A program made the position numbers and the translations under genes. From Gammaproteobacteria bacterium (GTDB taxonomy: Bacteria > Pseudomonadota > Gammaproteobacteria > Steroidobacterales > XN24): 64,000 nucleotides of DNA. The notes below the pieces were generated by a model that had not been told where the DNA came from, did no database searches, and saw nothing but the letters and a program-made list of their open reading frames with translations. This document shows positions 10,491-18,451 of the stretch, piece by piece (position 1 is the stretch's first letter; each line of letters begins with the position of its first letter). The stretch spans positions 1-64,000 of the forward strand of contig JAHEFR010000072.1 of assembly GCA_024640085.1 (NCBI GenBank). Direction: 5' to 3'.

Positions 10491-10583
10491 GGAGAGGTGG
10501 CTGAGTGGTCGAAAGCGCTCCCCTGCTAAGGGAGTAAGGGTTTAAAAAGCCCTTCGAGGGTTCGAATCCCTCCCTCTCCGCCA
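10491..10583 (+). tRNA. tRNA-Ser(GCU)
   Basis: A 93-nt class II tRNA. Acceptor strands GGAGAGG and CCTCTCC pair, the anticodon loop CTGCTAA carries GCT at 10525-10527, there is a long variable arm (AAGGGTTTAAAAAGCCCTT), the T arm has GGTTCGAATCC, and CCA is encoded. It reads AGC/AGU codons. It lies 20 bp before tRNA-Arg. Confidence 0.97.
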
Positions 10584-10603
10584 TCTCCTACAATCAGTTT
10601 CAA

Positions 10604-10680
10604 GCGCCCGTAGCTCAGTTGGATAGAGTACCTGGCTACGAACCAGGGGGTCGGGAGTTCGAATCTCTCCGGGCGCGCCA
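10604..10680 (+). tRNA. tRNA-Arg(ACG)
   Basis: A 77-nt tRNA with acceptor strands GCGCCCG and CGGGCGC, D arm TAGCTCAGTTGGATAGA, anticodon loop CTACGAA with ACG at 10638-10640, T loop GTTCGAATC and encoded CCA. The anticodon adenosine would be deaminated to inosine to read CGN codons. Probably cotranscribed with tRNA-Ser. Confidence 0.97.
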
Positions 10681-10697
10681 TTTTCTGCATTGAAAAC

Positions 10698-10735
10698 AGA
10701 CGGTTATCGTCTCAGCTGGTAGCCGTCTTTCTTTT
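10698..10735 (+). terminator. Rho-independent terminator of the tRNA operon
   Basis: AGACGGTTA (10698-10706) pairs with TAGCCGTCT (10720-10728) around a 13-nt loop, and TTCTTTT follows directly. It lies 17 bp after the tRNA-Arg CCA. Confidence 0.8.
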
Positions 10736-11075
10736 CAGCACGACGAGTGCCGGACTTTTGCCGGACTCTGTTGTGTACTGTTATGCAGAATGCAACGGGC
10801 GCCCCGACCTAAGAGTCAATAAAAACCATCAGTTACATCCGCCCTTTTGGCTAAGTGCCAAACAACGTCAACTTTCTTCTGCAAGTGGTTTGCTTTGCGC
10901 CAAAGACCGACAACATCTTGCCGAGTCTGTCGTACATGTTGACGGTGTTGTGCCTGTATCAGGTCATCAACGCCTTGCAGGACCTTGACCCGGAGGACCG
11001 GTGAGACCGCGTGGATATGGCGGGAGAGATATATACGAAGGGAACGGACGTCAAACCCGCGGCCCTGGTTCGGTG
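10736..11075. other. Tract after the tRNA cluster with no supported gene
   Basis: About 340 bp directly 3' of a tRNA gene, the usual landing site of integrative elements, yet no integrase can be read. A 49-codon frame starting with GTG at 10855 and ending at 11004 is open but has no ribosome site and no recognisable motif, so I do not call it. I found no second copy of the tRNA-Arg 3' end in the window. Confidence 0.4.
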
Positions 11076-11237
11076 CTAGTCGTCCTTGGGCATTGCGACC
11101 GGGACGCTGCCGTGCAGCTTCAGTTCCTCCCGATGCCGCTTCTCCAAGATTTTCTCCACCAAGCCCTCTGGCACCTGCTGGACCTTCTTCAGCACTTCCT
11201 CCGGCGGTAGCGGGTGATGCTGCTTCTTGTCCACCAT
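11076..11237 (-). CDS. Small hypothetical protein, 53 aa
   Basis: Short frame on the minus strand starting MVDKKQHHPLPPEEVLKK and ending VAMPKDD. It is charged, helical in character (VQQVPEGLVEKILEKRHREE) and has no signal peptide or membrane segment. GGAGGTGA stands 5 nt before the ATG, and a perfect TATAAT (complement of 11257-11262) lies about 20 bp upstream, so expression signals are better than for most ORFs of this size. An ATG five codons upstream is possible but would overlap the ribosome site. I do not recognise the family. Confidence 0.55.
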   Translation of the reverse strand: MVDKKQHHPLPPEEVLKKVQQVPEGLVEKILEKRHREELKLHGSVPVAMPKDD

Positions 11238-11256
11238 GGATTTCACCTCCATCCGT

Positions 11257-11284
11257 ATTATACGACGCCCCCACTGCGGGCGTC
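11257..11284 (-). promoter_or_regulatory. TATAAT box with adjoining 7-bp inverted repeat
   Basis: A consensus -10 hexamer (complement of 11257-11262) precedes the 53-aa ORF. Immediately upstream of it on the minus strand, GACGCCC (11264-11270) and GGGCGTC (11278-11284) form a perfect inverted repeat with a 7-nt spacer, occupying the -10/-35 spacer like a repressor operator. There is no good -35 hexamer. Confidence 0.4.
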
Positions 11285-11399
11285 CCTGCGGGTGCTGACA
11301 TTCCCGTTCCTACCCCAACCGTCTGGCGAACTAACGAGTCCGGTTGAAGCCAGTGTTGCAAGAATCTGGCCTGACGCAACCCGGTATGTTTTGACCGAA

Positions 11400-11434
11400 C
11401 GATTTGGCGAATGTGTTGCGTCGATCGGTTGAAA
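11400..11434 (+). repeat. Solo IS30-like right end
   Basis: CGATTTGGCGAATGTGTTGC and the following bases to GGTTGAA match the last codons and terminal inverted repeat of the IS30-family element ending at 14053 (CGATTTGCCGCATGTGTTGC...), with only a few mismatches over about 34 nt. No transposase is attached, so it is a remnant of a second, related element. Confidence 0.6.
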
Positions 11435-11676
11435 CCGCAGCCGAAAGCGGACAATCAAGACTCGTGTCGCTGCCTGGTATCGGGTCGACATTTCTCGCAG
11501 ACCAGTGACAACCTGCCGCGAACGCGCCCTGCATTAATCGAATGATTGATACGCGCCTATTCCCGGTTCTATAGACTCCGCTTGATATGTTATGCAGCGT
11601 GATCTTAGCGGGGAGCTTTCTCGAGACAACAACCTTGCTTGTCAGCTCCGTTTTACAACCCAGATAGAGTTCGCCA
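11435..11676. other. Intergenic tract upstream of the 371-aa membrane protein
   Basis: About 240 bp without a supported ORF between the solo IS30-like end and the membrane protein. It is clearly more AT-rich near 11530-11600 than the surroundings and probably carries the promoter of the downstream gene, though no convincing -35/-10 pair stands out. Confidence 0.3.
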
Positions 11677-12792
11677 ATGTTTCACCCAGACGCACGCGGA
11701 ATTCTGGCGCTAGTCGCGATCGTAATCTGCTGGGGTCTGGCGGTCGTGCTGCGTCGCGTCGGAACGCCCGGCAGCGTAGCGCGCAGGCTCGCGTTCCTAC
11801 TCGTCGTTGAGGGTATAACTCTCGGCTCTAGCAGTTCGGTCGACTTCCTGCTGATGTCGCCCGGCGAATTCTGGCCGCGACATCCGACCCTCGGCACCGT
11901 GTTCATGTTTGCCCACACGCTTGGCGACTGTGCCATGTTGGCTCTCTACCCACCGTTTCTAGCTACCGCACTGCAAACGCCATTGGTCCGCCCGTTTGCG
12001 GACAAGCGCGTGAAAATTGCCATCTCGGGTGTCTCCGTCGTGCTGTTTCTTCTGGTGATGCTGGGGCCTTTCGAGATCGGTGGTACGCTGCTGTACCTTG
12101 GCTTATTTCTGCTTTTCGGCTTCGCACTCGTTGCATCTATTCAGGCCTGGCGCGCCGCTTCAGGCGCAGCACGTGCAAGGGCTCGTGCCTTTGCGCTCGC
12201 GTTTGGTTTTCGAGACATCTGCTGGGGATTGCTTTACGGGTTATCAGTGTGGCAACTGTGGTCGGGAACCTATCAGTGGGTTGCGGACCCGGTTCCTCCC
12301 ATCTACTTCGTGTATCTACTCGGCACGCTCGTGTCGGTCCCGCTCATCGCCTATGGCATCTTGCGTACACAACTCTTCGACATCGACCTGCGCATCCGCT
12401 GGACCATCAAGCAATCGACGCTTGCAGCGACTGCCTTGGCCATCATTTTCGTTCTGACTGAAGGCGCGGACCGGCTGCTATCGTCTGAGCTTGGAAGCTG
12501 GGGGGGGCTGCTCGCGGCGGCCGTCGTCGTGTTCTTCCTGGCGCCCCTGCAGCGATTCGCAGAGCGGGTGGCCGGCGCTGCGATGCCGAACACGAAGAAC
12601 ACGCCTGAGTATGTGGCTTTTCGCAAGCTACAGGTCTACGAGGCAGCACTTACTGAGGCGTTGCAAGGAGGCGCAATCTCGGAGAAGGAGCGCGCGCTGC
12701 TCGTCCGTCTGCGGGACAGTCTCGGAATCGCGCCAGATGATGCCCGAACTCTGGAGAAAGAATTGCAGATGCCCGGGGTGACCGATCCGTAG
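11677..12792 (+). CDS. Multi-pass membrane protein of unknown function, 7TM-sensor-like
   Basis: 371 residues, with about seven or eight hydrophobic segments in the first 280 (for example ILALVAIVICWGLAVVL, IAISGVSVVLFLLVML, LLYLGLFLLFGFALV, LLAAAVVVFFLAPLQ). The segment YGILRTQLFDIDLRIRWTIK resembles the membrane-exit region of 7TM-type histidine kinases, but no kinase, PAS or cyclase domain follows. Instead there is a soluble tail of about 90 residues with ISEKERALLVRLRDSLGI. It may be a kinase-less sensor or partner protein. It lies between a solo IS30-like end and an IS30 element, and its codon use is less GC-biased than the core genes, consistent with acquisition. Confidence 0.65.
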   Translation: MFHPDARGILALVAIVICWGLAVVLRRVGTPGSVARRLAFLLVVEGITLGSSSSVDFLLMSPGEFWPRHPTLGTVFMFAHTLGDCAMLALYPPFLATALQTPLVRPFADKRVKIAISGVSVVLFLLVMLGPFEIGGTLLYLGLFLLFGFALVASIQAWRAASGAARARARAFALAFGFRDICWGLLYGLSVWQLWSGTYQWVADPVPPIYFVYLLGTLVSVPLIAYGILRTQLFDIDLRIRWTIKQSTLAATALAIIFVLTEGADRLLSSELGSWGGLLAAAVVVFFLAPLQRFAERVAGAAMPNTKNTPEYVAFRKLQVYEAALTEALQGGAISEKERALLVRLRDSLGIAPDDARTLEKELQMPGVTDP

Positions 12793-12854
12793 GCGGGGTG
12801 GCACACAGAGGAACCGAGTTCTCGATTTCCCTAGGACGCGATACCGCAAGCGGT

Positions 12855-12875
12855 GACCGTCTGCTTCCGACGGTC
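12855..12875 (+). terminator. Hairpin after the membrane protein gene
   Basis: GACCGTC (12855-12861) and GACGGTC (12869-12875) form a perfect 7-bp stem with a 7-nt loop, directly before the IS30 left end. There is no T-run, so termination is uncertain. Confidence 0.35.
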
Positions 12876-12876
12876 C

Positions 12877-14053
12877 ATTCAACTGATCGACGCAACACTT
12901 TATCTTGGATTGAGAAGATGGAGTGTTATCAATGGCGTACCGAACGCGTATCAAGTACACCGCTGCGCAGAAGGCGGAGATGTGGGATCGCTGGCAGCGG
13001 GGAGAGTCGCTTAATGCCATTGGCCGTGCATTCGATCGGCCGTCATCCTCGATCTTTGGCCAGCTGGCGCCGACCGGCGGCATTCGGCCACCACCCCGGC
13101 GTCGCGCACGGCTGGCACTGACGTTAGCTGAGCGCGAAGAGATCTCACGCGGCGTGGTCGCGGGTCACTCGATCCGGTCTATCGCCGGATCGCTGAGGCG
13201 GTCGTCGCGACTACCGGGCCAATCATGCGGATCAGCTTGCCTGAGCTCGGGCCTGCCGCCCCAAGCCCTGTAAACTGGTGAGCAACCGTGCGCTGGCGCG
13301 CCTGGTGGCGAGCAAGCTCCGCCAGCGGTGGTCACCTCAACAGATTGGCGGCTGGCTACGGCGTACCTACCCGCACGATGAGAGCCGTCACGTGTCACAT
13401 GAGACCATCTATCGCAGCTTGTTCATCCAGGCCCGGGGCGCGCTGAAGAAGGAGTTGCTGCAGCACCTCAGGCGCAAGCGAACCATACGCCGCGCGCGAC
13501 AGAAGAGTCTCAAGGGTGAAGGACTGGGGCAGATCACCGACACGGTATCGATCCGCGAACGGCCTGCTTCGCTGGAAGATCGAGCCGTACCGGGGCACTG
13601 GGAAAGCGATCTGATCTTCGGCACGCACAACAGCCAGATCGCTACATTGGTCGAGCGTCACACGCGCTATGTCCTGCTGGCCAAGATCAAGGGCAAAGAT
13701 ACCGAGACGGTCATCAACGCGCTGGTCAGGCAAGCTCACAAACTGCCGCAGGAGTTGTACAAATCGCTCACTTGGGATCGCAGCGGCGAGATGGCCGATC
13801 ACCGGCGCTTCACGCTAGCCACCGGCATCCAGGTGTACTTCTGTGATCCGCAGAGCCCCTGGCAGCGCGGATCAAACGAGAACACCAATGCGTTGCTCAG
13901 GCAGTACTTCCCCAAGGGAACGGATCTGTCGGTCCACTCGCAGGCCAAGCTCAATGCAGTAGCTCGGCAGCTCAACGAACGGCCGAGGAAAACTTTAGAC
14001 TATGAAACACCGGCAGAGCGATTTGCCGCATGTGTTGCATCGACCGGTTGAAT
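12877..14053 (+). mobile_element. IS30-family insertion sequence, inactivated
   Basis: About 1.18 kb bounded by imperfect inverted repeats: left ATTCAACTGATCGACGCAAC (from 12877) and right, on the complement, ATTCAACCGGTCGATGCAAC (ending 14053), with 3 mismatches in 22. The single transposase gene fills the element but is disrupted. No target duplication is obvious in the flanks, suggesting decay or rearrangement after insertion. Confidence 0.8.
12932..14051 (+). pseudogene. IS30-family transposase, internally deleted and frameshifted
   Basis: The N-terminal part (MAYRTRIKYTAAQKAEMWDR) with the first helix-turn-helix is in one frame from 12932. Near 13208 the frame switches: DYRANHADQLA resumes in another frame, a TGA at 13242-13244 interrupts it, and the same frame then continues through SNRALARLVASKLRQRWSPQ to the C-terminus. 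About 16 codons that normally hold the second HTH helix (the R-A-P-S-T-I-S-R-E-I region) are missing at the junction. The catalytic domain looks intact: GHWESDLIFG, LTWDRSGEM and the glutamate-containing SNENTNALLRQYFPKG supply the DDE triad. Without readthrough and a frameshift no full transposase is made. Confidence 0.85.
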
Positions 14054-14222
14054 CGGCAAGGCGTTGCAGACGCAGTCGATGTTTTTCAATAAACACTAAG
14101 CCGTCCCAAAGATTCGAGAATCTCCCAACGATAGGGAGGGGGATGTTGAATCTGAAGCACCGATCAAAGATTTGAACCCTCATATATACTGGCCATGGCT
14201 GTGGCCATTCGAAAGGGGATTC

Positions 14223-15419
14223 ATGAAAACGCAGCATCCGACAGCGCTTTCTCTGGGGTTAACAATCATTTTTCTGCTTGCGGCATCTCAAGCCGCCGCG
14301 CAATGGGCTGCCGAACCGGGCGCGACCGTTCGCAACGGGTTTGGTCCACAGTCAGGTTTTGGCGCCAATCAGTGTCGTGGCGCGTGCGGTGGCGGTTGTC
14401 CCGACAGTTGTGTGAAGACAGTTGGCTACGAGTGCATGGACTCAGCACGACTGCGCCGGGTGGTGACCTATGATTGCGGCACCCATCCAGGTTGCCGCGC
14501 GCACGATGACTGTCTTGATGCCTGTATACAAAGGGGCACCGCGGTCAGTGACTGCTCGTCGCAGTGCGATGCGGCTGCTATGCAACAATACGGCTTCGAA
14601 TCATCGGCTTCGTGGCTGACCGGGGGCGGGCCGTACGATGGCCGGATCAGTTTTGAATACACGCGAGAGGCACCCGATGCACTCGAGCCCGCCTTCCATT
14701 GCCCAACCGGGGCGAGCCGGCAATGTGCCGCAACAGTTGGCTGCAAGACGGACGATGGCGCATGGGTCGATCCCGTATTTGACAGCTACCCGGCATCAGG
14801 CAGCAACGCGATGCGCATTTCCAATTTCCGTTCAGGTCCAGCGTGTGGCGATGGCGTTTGCTCACAGGCAACCGACATTGACATAGTCGGGAGGGACGAC
14901 TGCCCCGGCGGCAGTTGCTCGCGCTTTGGGATGGAGTTCGACTACGAGAATGCCGATCCATCAGCACCGCTCGAATGCTCCACTTCCACCACCGGCGGTG
15001 GTGATGACTTTGTCGGCGACCTGCTCAAGCAGGGTGCCGATGCCATGACTTCGCGCCAAGACAGCGTCGACGCGAACAGTTCAGGCGGCCAGGGCGAAGA
15101 CGGCATGGCCGAACTCCTGGGCATGTTCGGGAAAGTACTGGCCAGCGCCGATTCCCCTGAGGACGTTCAGATCAGCATGGCCCCACTCGGCCCGGACGGC
15201 AAACCCATCGAGTCACAACGTGTCGGCAGCGAGCCGCGCGACGGCCCACCACCGATTCCCCATAGTGTCGACCTGCCTGCAGAGAGCGGCCATCTGTTTA
15301 TCCCCATGTATCAGCTGGCTGGAAGCGCGAATCTTTCGAGTGTTAAGGAACGGAAGGTCAGCTGTACCCACAAGGGTGTTGCTGTAGTGGAGACGGTATT
15401 CCGGTTGAACCCGCGTTAG
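14223..15419 (+). CDS. Secreted cysteine-rich protein with phospholipase-A2-like motif
   Basis: 398 residues with a clear signal peptide (hydrophobic LGLTIIFLLAASQAAA, cleavage after AAA). The mature N-terminal third is packed with cysteines (CRGACGGGCPDSC; CSSQC) and contains CRAHDDCLDAC at residues 91-101. C-x2-H-D-x-C is the arrangement around the catalytic His-Asp of secreted phospholipases A2, although the classical CC doublet is absent. The second half is low-complexity with PDGKPIESQ-like charged loops. AAGGGGATTC before the ATG at 14223 supports this start; the frame also opens at 14172. It stands alone just after the IS30 copy. Enzymatic function is an inference. Confidence 0.65.
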   Translation: MKTQHPTALSLGLTIIFLLAASQAAAQWAAEPGATVRNGFGPQSGFGANQCRGACGGGCPDSCVKTVGYECMDSARLRRVVTYDCGTHPGCRAHDDCLDACIQRGTAVSDCSSQCDAAAMQQYGFESSASWLTGGGPYDGRISFEYTREAPDALEPAFHCPTGASRQCAATVGCKTDDGAWVDPVFDSYPASGSNAMRISNFRSGPACGDGVCSQATDIDIVGRDDCPGGSCSRFGMEFDYENADPSAPLECSTSTTGGGDDFVGDLLKQGADAMTSRQDSVDANSSGGQGEDGMAELLGMFGKVLASADSPEDVQISMAPLGPDGKPIESQRVGSEPRDGPPPIPHSVDLPAESGHLFIPMYQLAGSANLSSVKERKVSCTHKGVAVVETVFRLNPR

Positions 15420-15434
15420 TATTCTGAAAATTCA

Positions 15435-15522
15435 GGGACAGTGACTCTATCTCTTCGGAAGAGGTCCGGGCCTCCGTTTCCGCAGTGTCCGACTCGAGAG
15501 GCGCTCGAGTTCCTCAACAAAT
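15435..15522 (+). repeat. Direct repeat copy A, upstream of the sulfatase
   Basis: Starts GGGACAGTGAC and contains GGGCCTCCGTTTCCGCAG and GGCGCTCGAGT, ending CAACAAAT. The same ordered blocks occur at 18818-18927 in the same orientation. The GGGACAGTGAC start resembles termini seen near REP-associated transposase remnants, but no transposase is here. Confidence 0.65.
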
Positions 15523-15783
15523 TCCAGGCCTCCTGCGGGAGGCCCGGCGGCGCTACAACATCCATTTCGAGCGAGAGAAATAATGGGGCCGGCAGCGAAA
15601 CGGACGGCAGGACACTCGCTCAGTCATAAATCAGCAATCAATGTGTGCTATCCGGGACTGATCAGGGCCATCTACACTGTCCTTCGATTGAAATTACATG
15701 AAGGATGAACTATTAATAAGGATTCGTGCCCGTGCTTTTCCAAGTTAATTTTGACAGCGTACCGTCGTCAGGGGGGGACCGAA
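15523..15783. other. Intergenic tract before the sulfatase, with one hairpin
   Basis: Contains the stem GGCCTCC (15527-15533) / GGAGGCC (15538-15544). The rest is AT-richer and without a supported ORF; it should hold the sulfatase promoter, but no clear hexamers were found. A strong AGGGGGGG ribosome site stands just before 15784. Confidence 0.35.
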
Positions 15784-18396
15784 ATGTTGAGCGGATCGAG
15801 CGCCATTCCAACCATAGGTAACCGCCGGCTCGCCGGCTCCCTGGTACTTGCGACCGCGATGCTCCTGGGTGCCGCCGTCGCCGGCGCCACCGAGATCGAG
15901 ACCACTGGGACACCGGGCTCGCCAGCTTCGACAAGCACCACCCCCGGCAATCAGTTGCCGCCACCCGCCCCGCCTTTCGGGGGGGTGATCAAGGAAAACG
16001 CTACGCAGTCAACACCCTGGTGGCCGCCTCGCGTGGTCCCGCCCAAGGGTGCGCCGAATATTCTGTTGATCATGACCGACGACGCCGGATTCGGTGTTCC
16101 GAGCACCTTTGGCGGGGTCATCCCGACACCGACTATGGACCGCATCGCGAATAACGGCCTGCGCTACAACCGGATGTTCTCCACCGCGCTGTGCTCGCCG
16201 ACGCGCGCCGCGCAGATCACCGGGCGTAACCATCATTCGGTCGGCTTCGGTGTGATCGCCGAACAGGCCACCGGCTTCCCCGGCTACGACAGCATCATCG
16301 GCCTGGACAACGCGACGATCGGCCGAATTTTGCGTGATAACGGCTATGCGACCTCGTGGTTCGGCAAGGATCACAACACACCGACTTACCAGGCCAGCCA
16401 GGTCGGGCCCTTTACCCAGTGGCCGACGGGCCTGGGCTTCGACTACTTCTACGGTTTCGTCGGTGGCGACGCGAACCAGTGGGGGCCGAACCTGTTCCGC
16501 AACACCACGCAGATCTATCCCTTCAACGAGCACAAGAGCACGTTGAAGCTGGATCGATCAGATCCCAATGCAAAGACCTGGCCAGTCACCGGCAAGGAGA
16601 GTTCCTGGAACCTGGTCACCGCCATGGCCGACGACGCCATCGACTGGATGTATCGAATTCACCAGACCGATCCCGAGCAGCCGGTCTTTGTCTATTATGT
16701 GCCCGGCGCCTCACACGCGCCGCATCACCCGACGAAAGAATGGGTGGACAAGATCCATGCGATGCATCTGTTCGACGACGGCTACGAGAAACTGCGCGAG
16801 CGCATCTTCGAGAACCAGAAGAAGCTCGGAGTGATCCCCCCGGGTCTGGAGTTGACGCCCTGGCCGGATGATATTCTGACACCCTGGGACAAGCTTTCAC
16901 CTGAAGCCAAGAAGCTCTACATCCGGCAGGTTGAGGTGTTCGCCGCCTATGTGGCCTATAGCGATCACGAGATCGGCCGTGTGATCCAGGCATTCGAGGA
17001 CATGGGCAAGCTCGACAACACGCTGATCATCTACCAGAACGGCGACAACGGCACCAGCGCAGAGGGCGGCCCGGAAGGCACATTCAGCGAAGTTGCGTTT
17101 TTTAACGGCGTCGCCCCGCCGGTCGATGTGCAGATGAAATACTACGATGCCTGGGGCACTGAATTCGCGTACAACCATATGTCGGCGGGCTGGTCCTGGG
17201 CCTTTGACACCCCGTTCGACTGGTTCAAACAGAACGCCTCCCGGCTCGGCGGAACCAATCAGAACATGGTTGTCTCCTGGCCGAAAGTTATCAAGGACAA
17301 TGGCGCCCTGCGCGAGCAGTTCCTCCACGTGATCGACATAGTGCCCACGCTGCTTGAGGCCACCGGCATCTCCGCGCCGGAAGAGGTAGACGGCATCCCG
17401 CAGAAGCCGATCGAGGGCACCAGTTTTGCCTATACCTTTGATGCCGCCAACGCCGAGGCCCCATCCCGGCACAAGACGCAGTATTTCGAGATGATGGGCC
17501 AGTGGGCGCTCTATCACGACGGCTGGATCATGAGCACCAAGGTCAATCGGGCCCCCTGGCAGGCCTTCGAGGCAGCCAATTTGGATCCATTGAACAATCA
17601 GGTCTTCCAACTCTATAACCTGGAGGAGAGCTGGAACCAGGCCGAAGACGTTGCCGCGAAGTACCCGGAAAAAGTCAAGGAGATGCGGGCGATGTTCCTG
17701 GATGAGGCCAAGAAATACCAGGTTCTGCCCTTGAACGCGTCGGTTGGCGCCCGGGTCGCGGCGCCGCGACCCAGTCTCACTGCAGGTCTCACCGAGCTGG
17801 TCTACACACGGCCGATGACCGGCGTTCCACAGGGCGATGCGCCCTACCTGCTCAACACCTCGTACAGCCTCACCGCGGACATTACTGTGCCGAAGGGTGG
17901 CGCCGAGGGAATGATCGCGACCTCGGGCGGGCGTTTTGCTGGCTGGGGTTTCTACCTGCTCGAGGGCAAGCCGGTGTTCTGCTGGAACCTGCTGAATCTG
18001 GAGTGGGTCAAGTGGGAGGGTCCGGGGGCACTCACTCCCGGCCAGCACACGGTGGAGTTCGAGTTCAAATATGACGGACTCGGCGCCGGAACCATGGCGT
18101 ACAACAGCTTCGCCGGTATCGGTCGACCTGGAACCGGCACACTGAAGGTAGATGGCAAGGTCGTGCAGACCAGGAAGATGGATAAGACGATCCCAATCAT
18201 CCTGCAGTGGGACGAGAGCTTCGACATCGGCTCGGACACGATCACCGGCATCAACGACGCAGACTATCTGCCGCCGTTCCCGCTGACTGCGGAGCTGAAT
18301 AAGCTGACGATCAAGATCGACCGGCCGCAATTGTCTCCCGAGGACATCAAGAAACTGGAAGAAGGCATAAAGAAAGTGGCCGCTGGCCGCGAATAG
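15784..18396 (+). CDS. Exported arylsulfatase
   Basis: Hydrolyses sulfate esters. The 870-residue protein has a signal peptide (LAGSLVLATAMLLGAAVAGA) and a Pro-rich linker, then the sulfatase domain. NILLIMTDDAGFG supplies the metal-binding Asp pair, and LCSPTRAAQITGRNHH holds the C-x-P-x-R sequence whose cysteine (about residue 137) is converted to formylglycine. YQNGDNGTSAEGG marks the C-terminal metal site. A beta-rich domain of about 200 residues follows (from GLTELVYTRPM). No sulfatase-modifying enzyme is encoded in the window. The ATG at 15784 has a G-rich ribosome site. Two similar direct repeats flank it. Substrate unknown. Confidence 0.92.
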   Translation: MLSGSSAIPTIGNRRLAGSLVLATAMLLGAAVAGATEIETTGTPGSPASTSTTPGNQLPPPAPPFGGVIKENATQSTPWWPPRVVPPKGAPNILLIMTDDAGFGVPSTFGGVIPTPTMDRIANNGLRYNRMFSTALCSPTRAAQITGRNHHSVGFGVIAEQATGFPGYDSIIGLDNATIGRILRDNGYATSWFGKDHNTPTYQASQVGPFTQWPTGLGFDYFYGFVGGDANQWGPNLFRNTTQIYPFNEHKSTLKLDRSDPNAKTWPVTGKESSWNLVTAMADDAIDWMYRIHQTDPEQPVFVYYVPGASHAPHHPTKEWVDKIHAMHLFDDGYEKLRERIFENQKKLGVIPPGLELTPWPDDILTPWDKLSPEAKKLYIRQVEVFAAYVAYSDHEIGRVIQAFEDMGKLDNTLIIYQNGDNGTSAEGGPEGTFSEVAFFNGVAPPVDVQMKYYDAWGTEFAYNHMSAGWSWAFDTPFDWFKQNASRLGGTNQNMVVSWPKVIKDNGALREQFLHVIDIVPTLLEATGISAPEEVDGIPQKPIEGTSFAYTFDAANAEAPSRHKTQYFEMMGQWALYHDGWIMSTKVNRAPWQAFEAANLDPLNNQVFQLYNLEESWNQAEDVAAKYPEKVKEMRAMFLDEAKKYQVLPLNASVGARVAAPRPSLTAGLTELVYTRPMTGVPQGDAPYLLNTSYSLTADITVPKGGAEGMIATSGGRFAGWGFYLLEGKPVFCWNLLNLEWVKWEGPGALTPGQHTVEFEFKYDGLGAGTMAYNSFAGIGRPGTGTLKVDGKVVQTRKMDKTIPIILQWDESFDIGSDTITGINDADYLPPFPLTAELNKLTIKIDRPQLSPEDIKKLEEGIKKVAAGRE

Positions 18397-18417
18397 GAAC
18401 CAGTTTGCCAGCAACCC

Positions 18418-18451
18418 GCGCGGGCGGCTCCCCAACGGGAGTCGCCCGCGC
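18418..18451 (+). terminator. Strong hairpin after the sulfatase
   Basis: GCGCGGGCG-GCTCCC pairs with GGGAGT-CGCCCGCGC over 15 bp (one wobble) around a CAAC loop. It lacks a T-run but is the obvious transcript end 22 bp after the stop codon. Confidence 0.6.

Noticed and set aside
10604-10680. tRNA-Arg as attachment site of an integrated island
   Set aside because: No integrase and no repeat of the tRNA 3' end could be found downstream in the window.
10855-11004. 49-codon frame with GTG start after the tRNA cluster
   Set aside because: No ribosome site, no motif, and an equally long frame on the other strand; not distinguishable from chance.
14223-15419. Calling the cysteine-rich protein a phospholipase A2
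   Set aside because: Only the C-x2-H-D-x-C motif matches; the CC doublet and calcium loop of known PLA2 are not visible, so it is kept as a suggestion.
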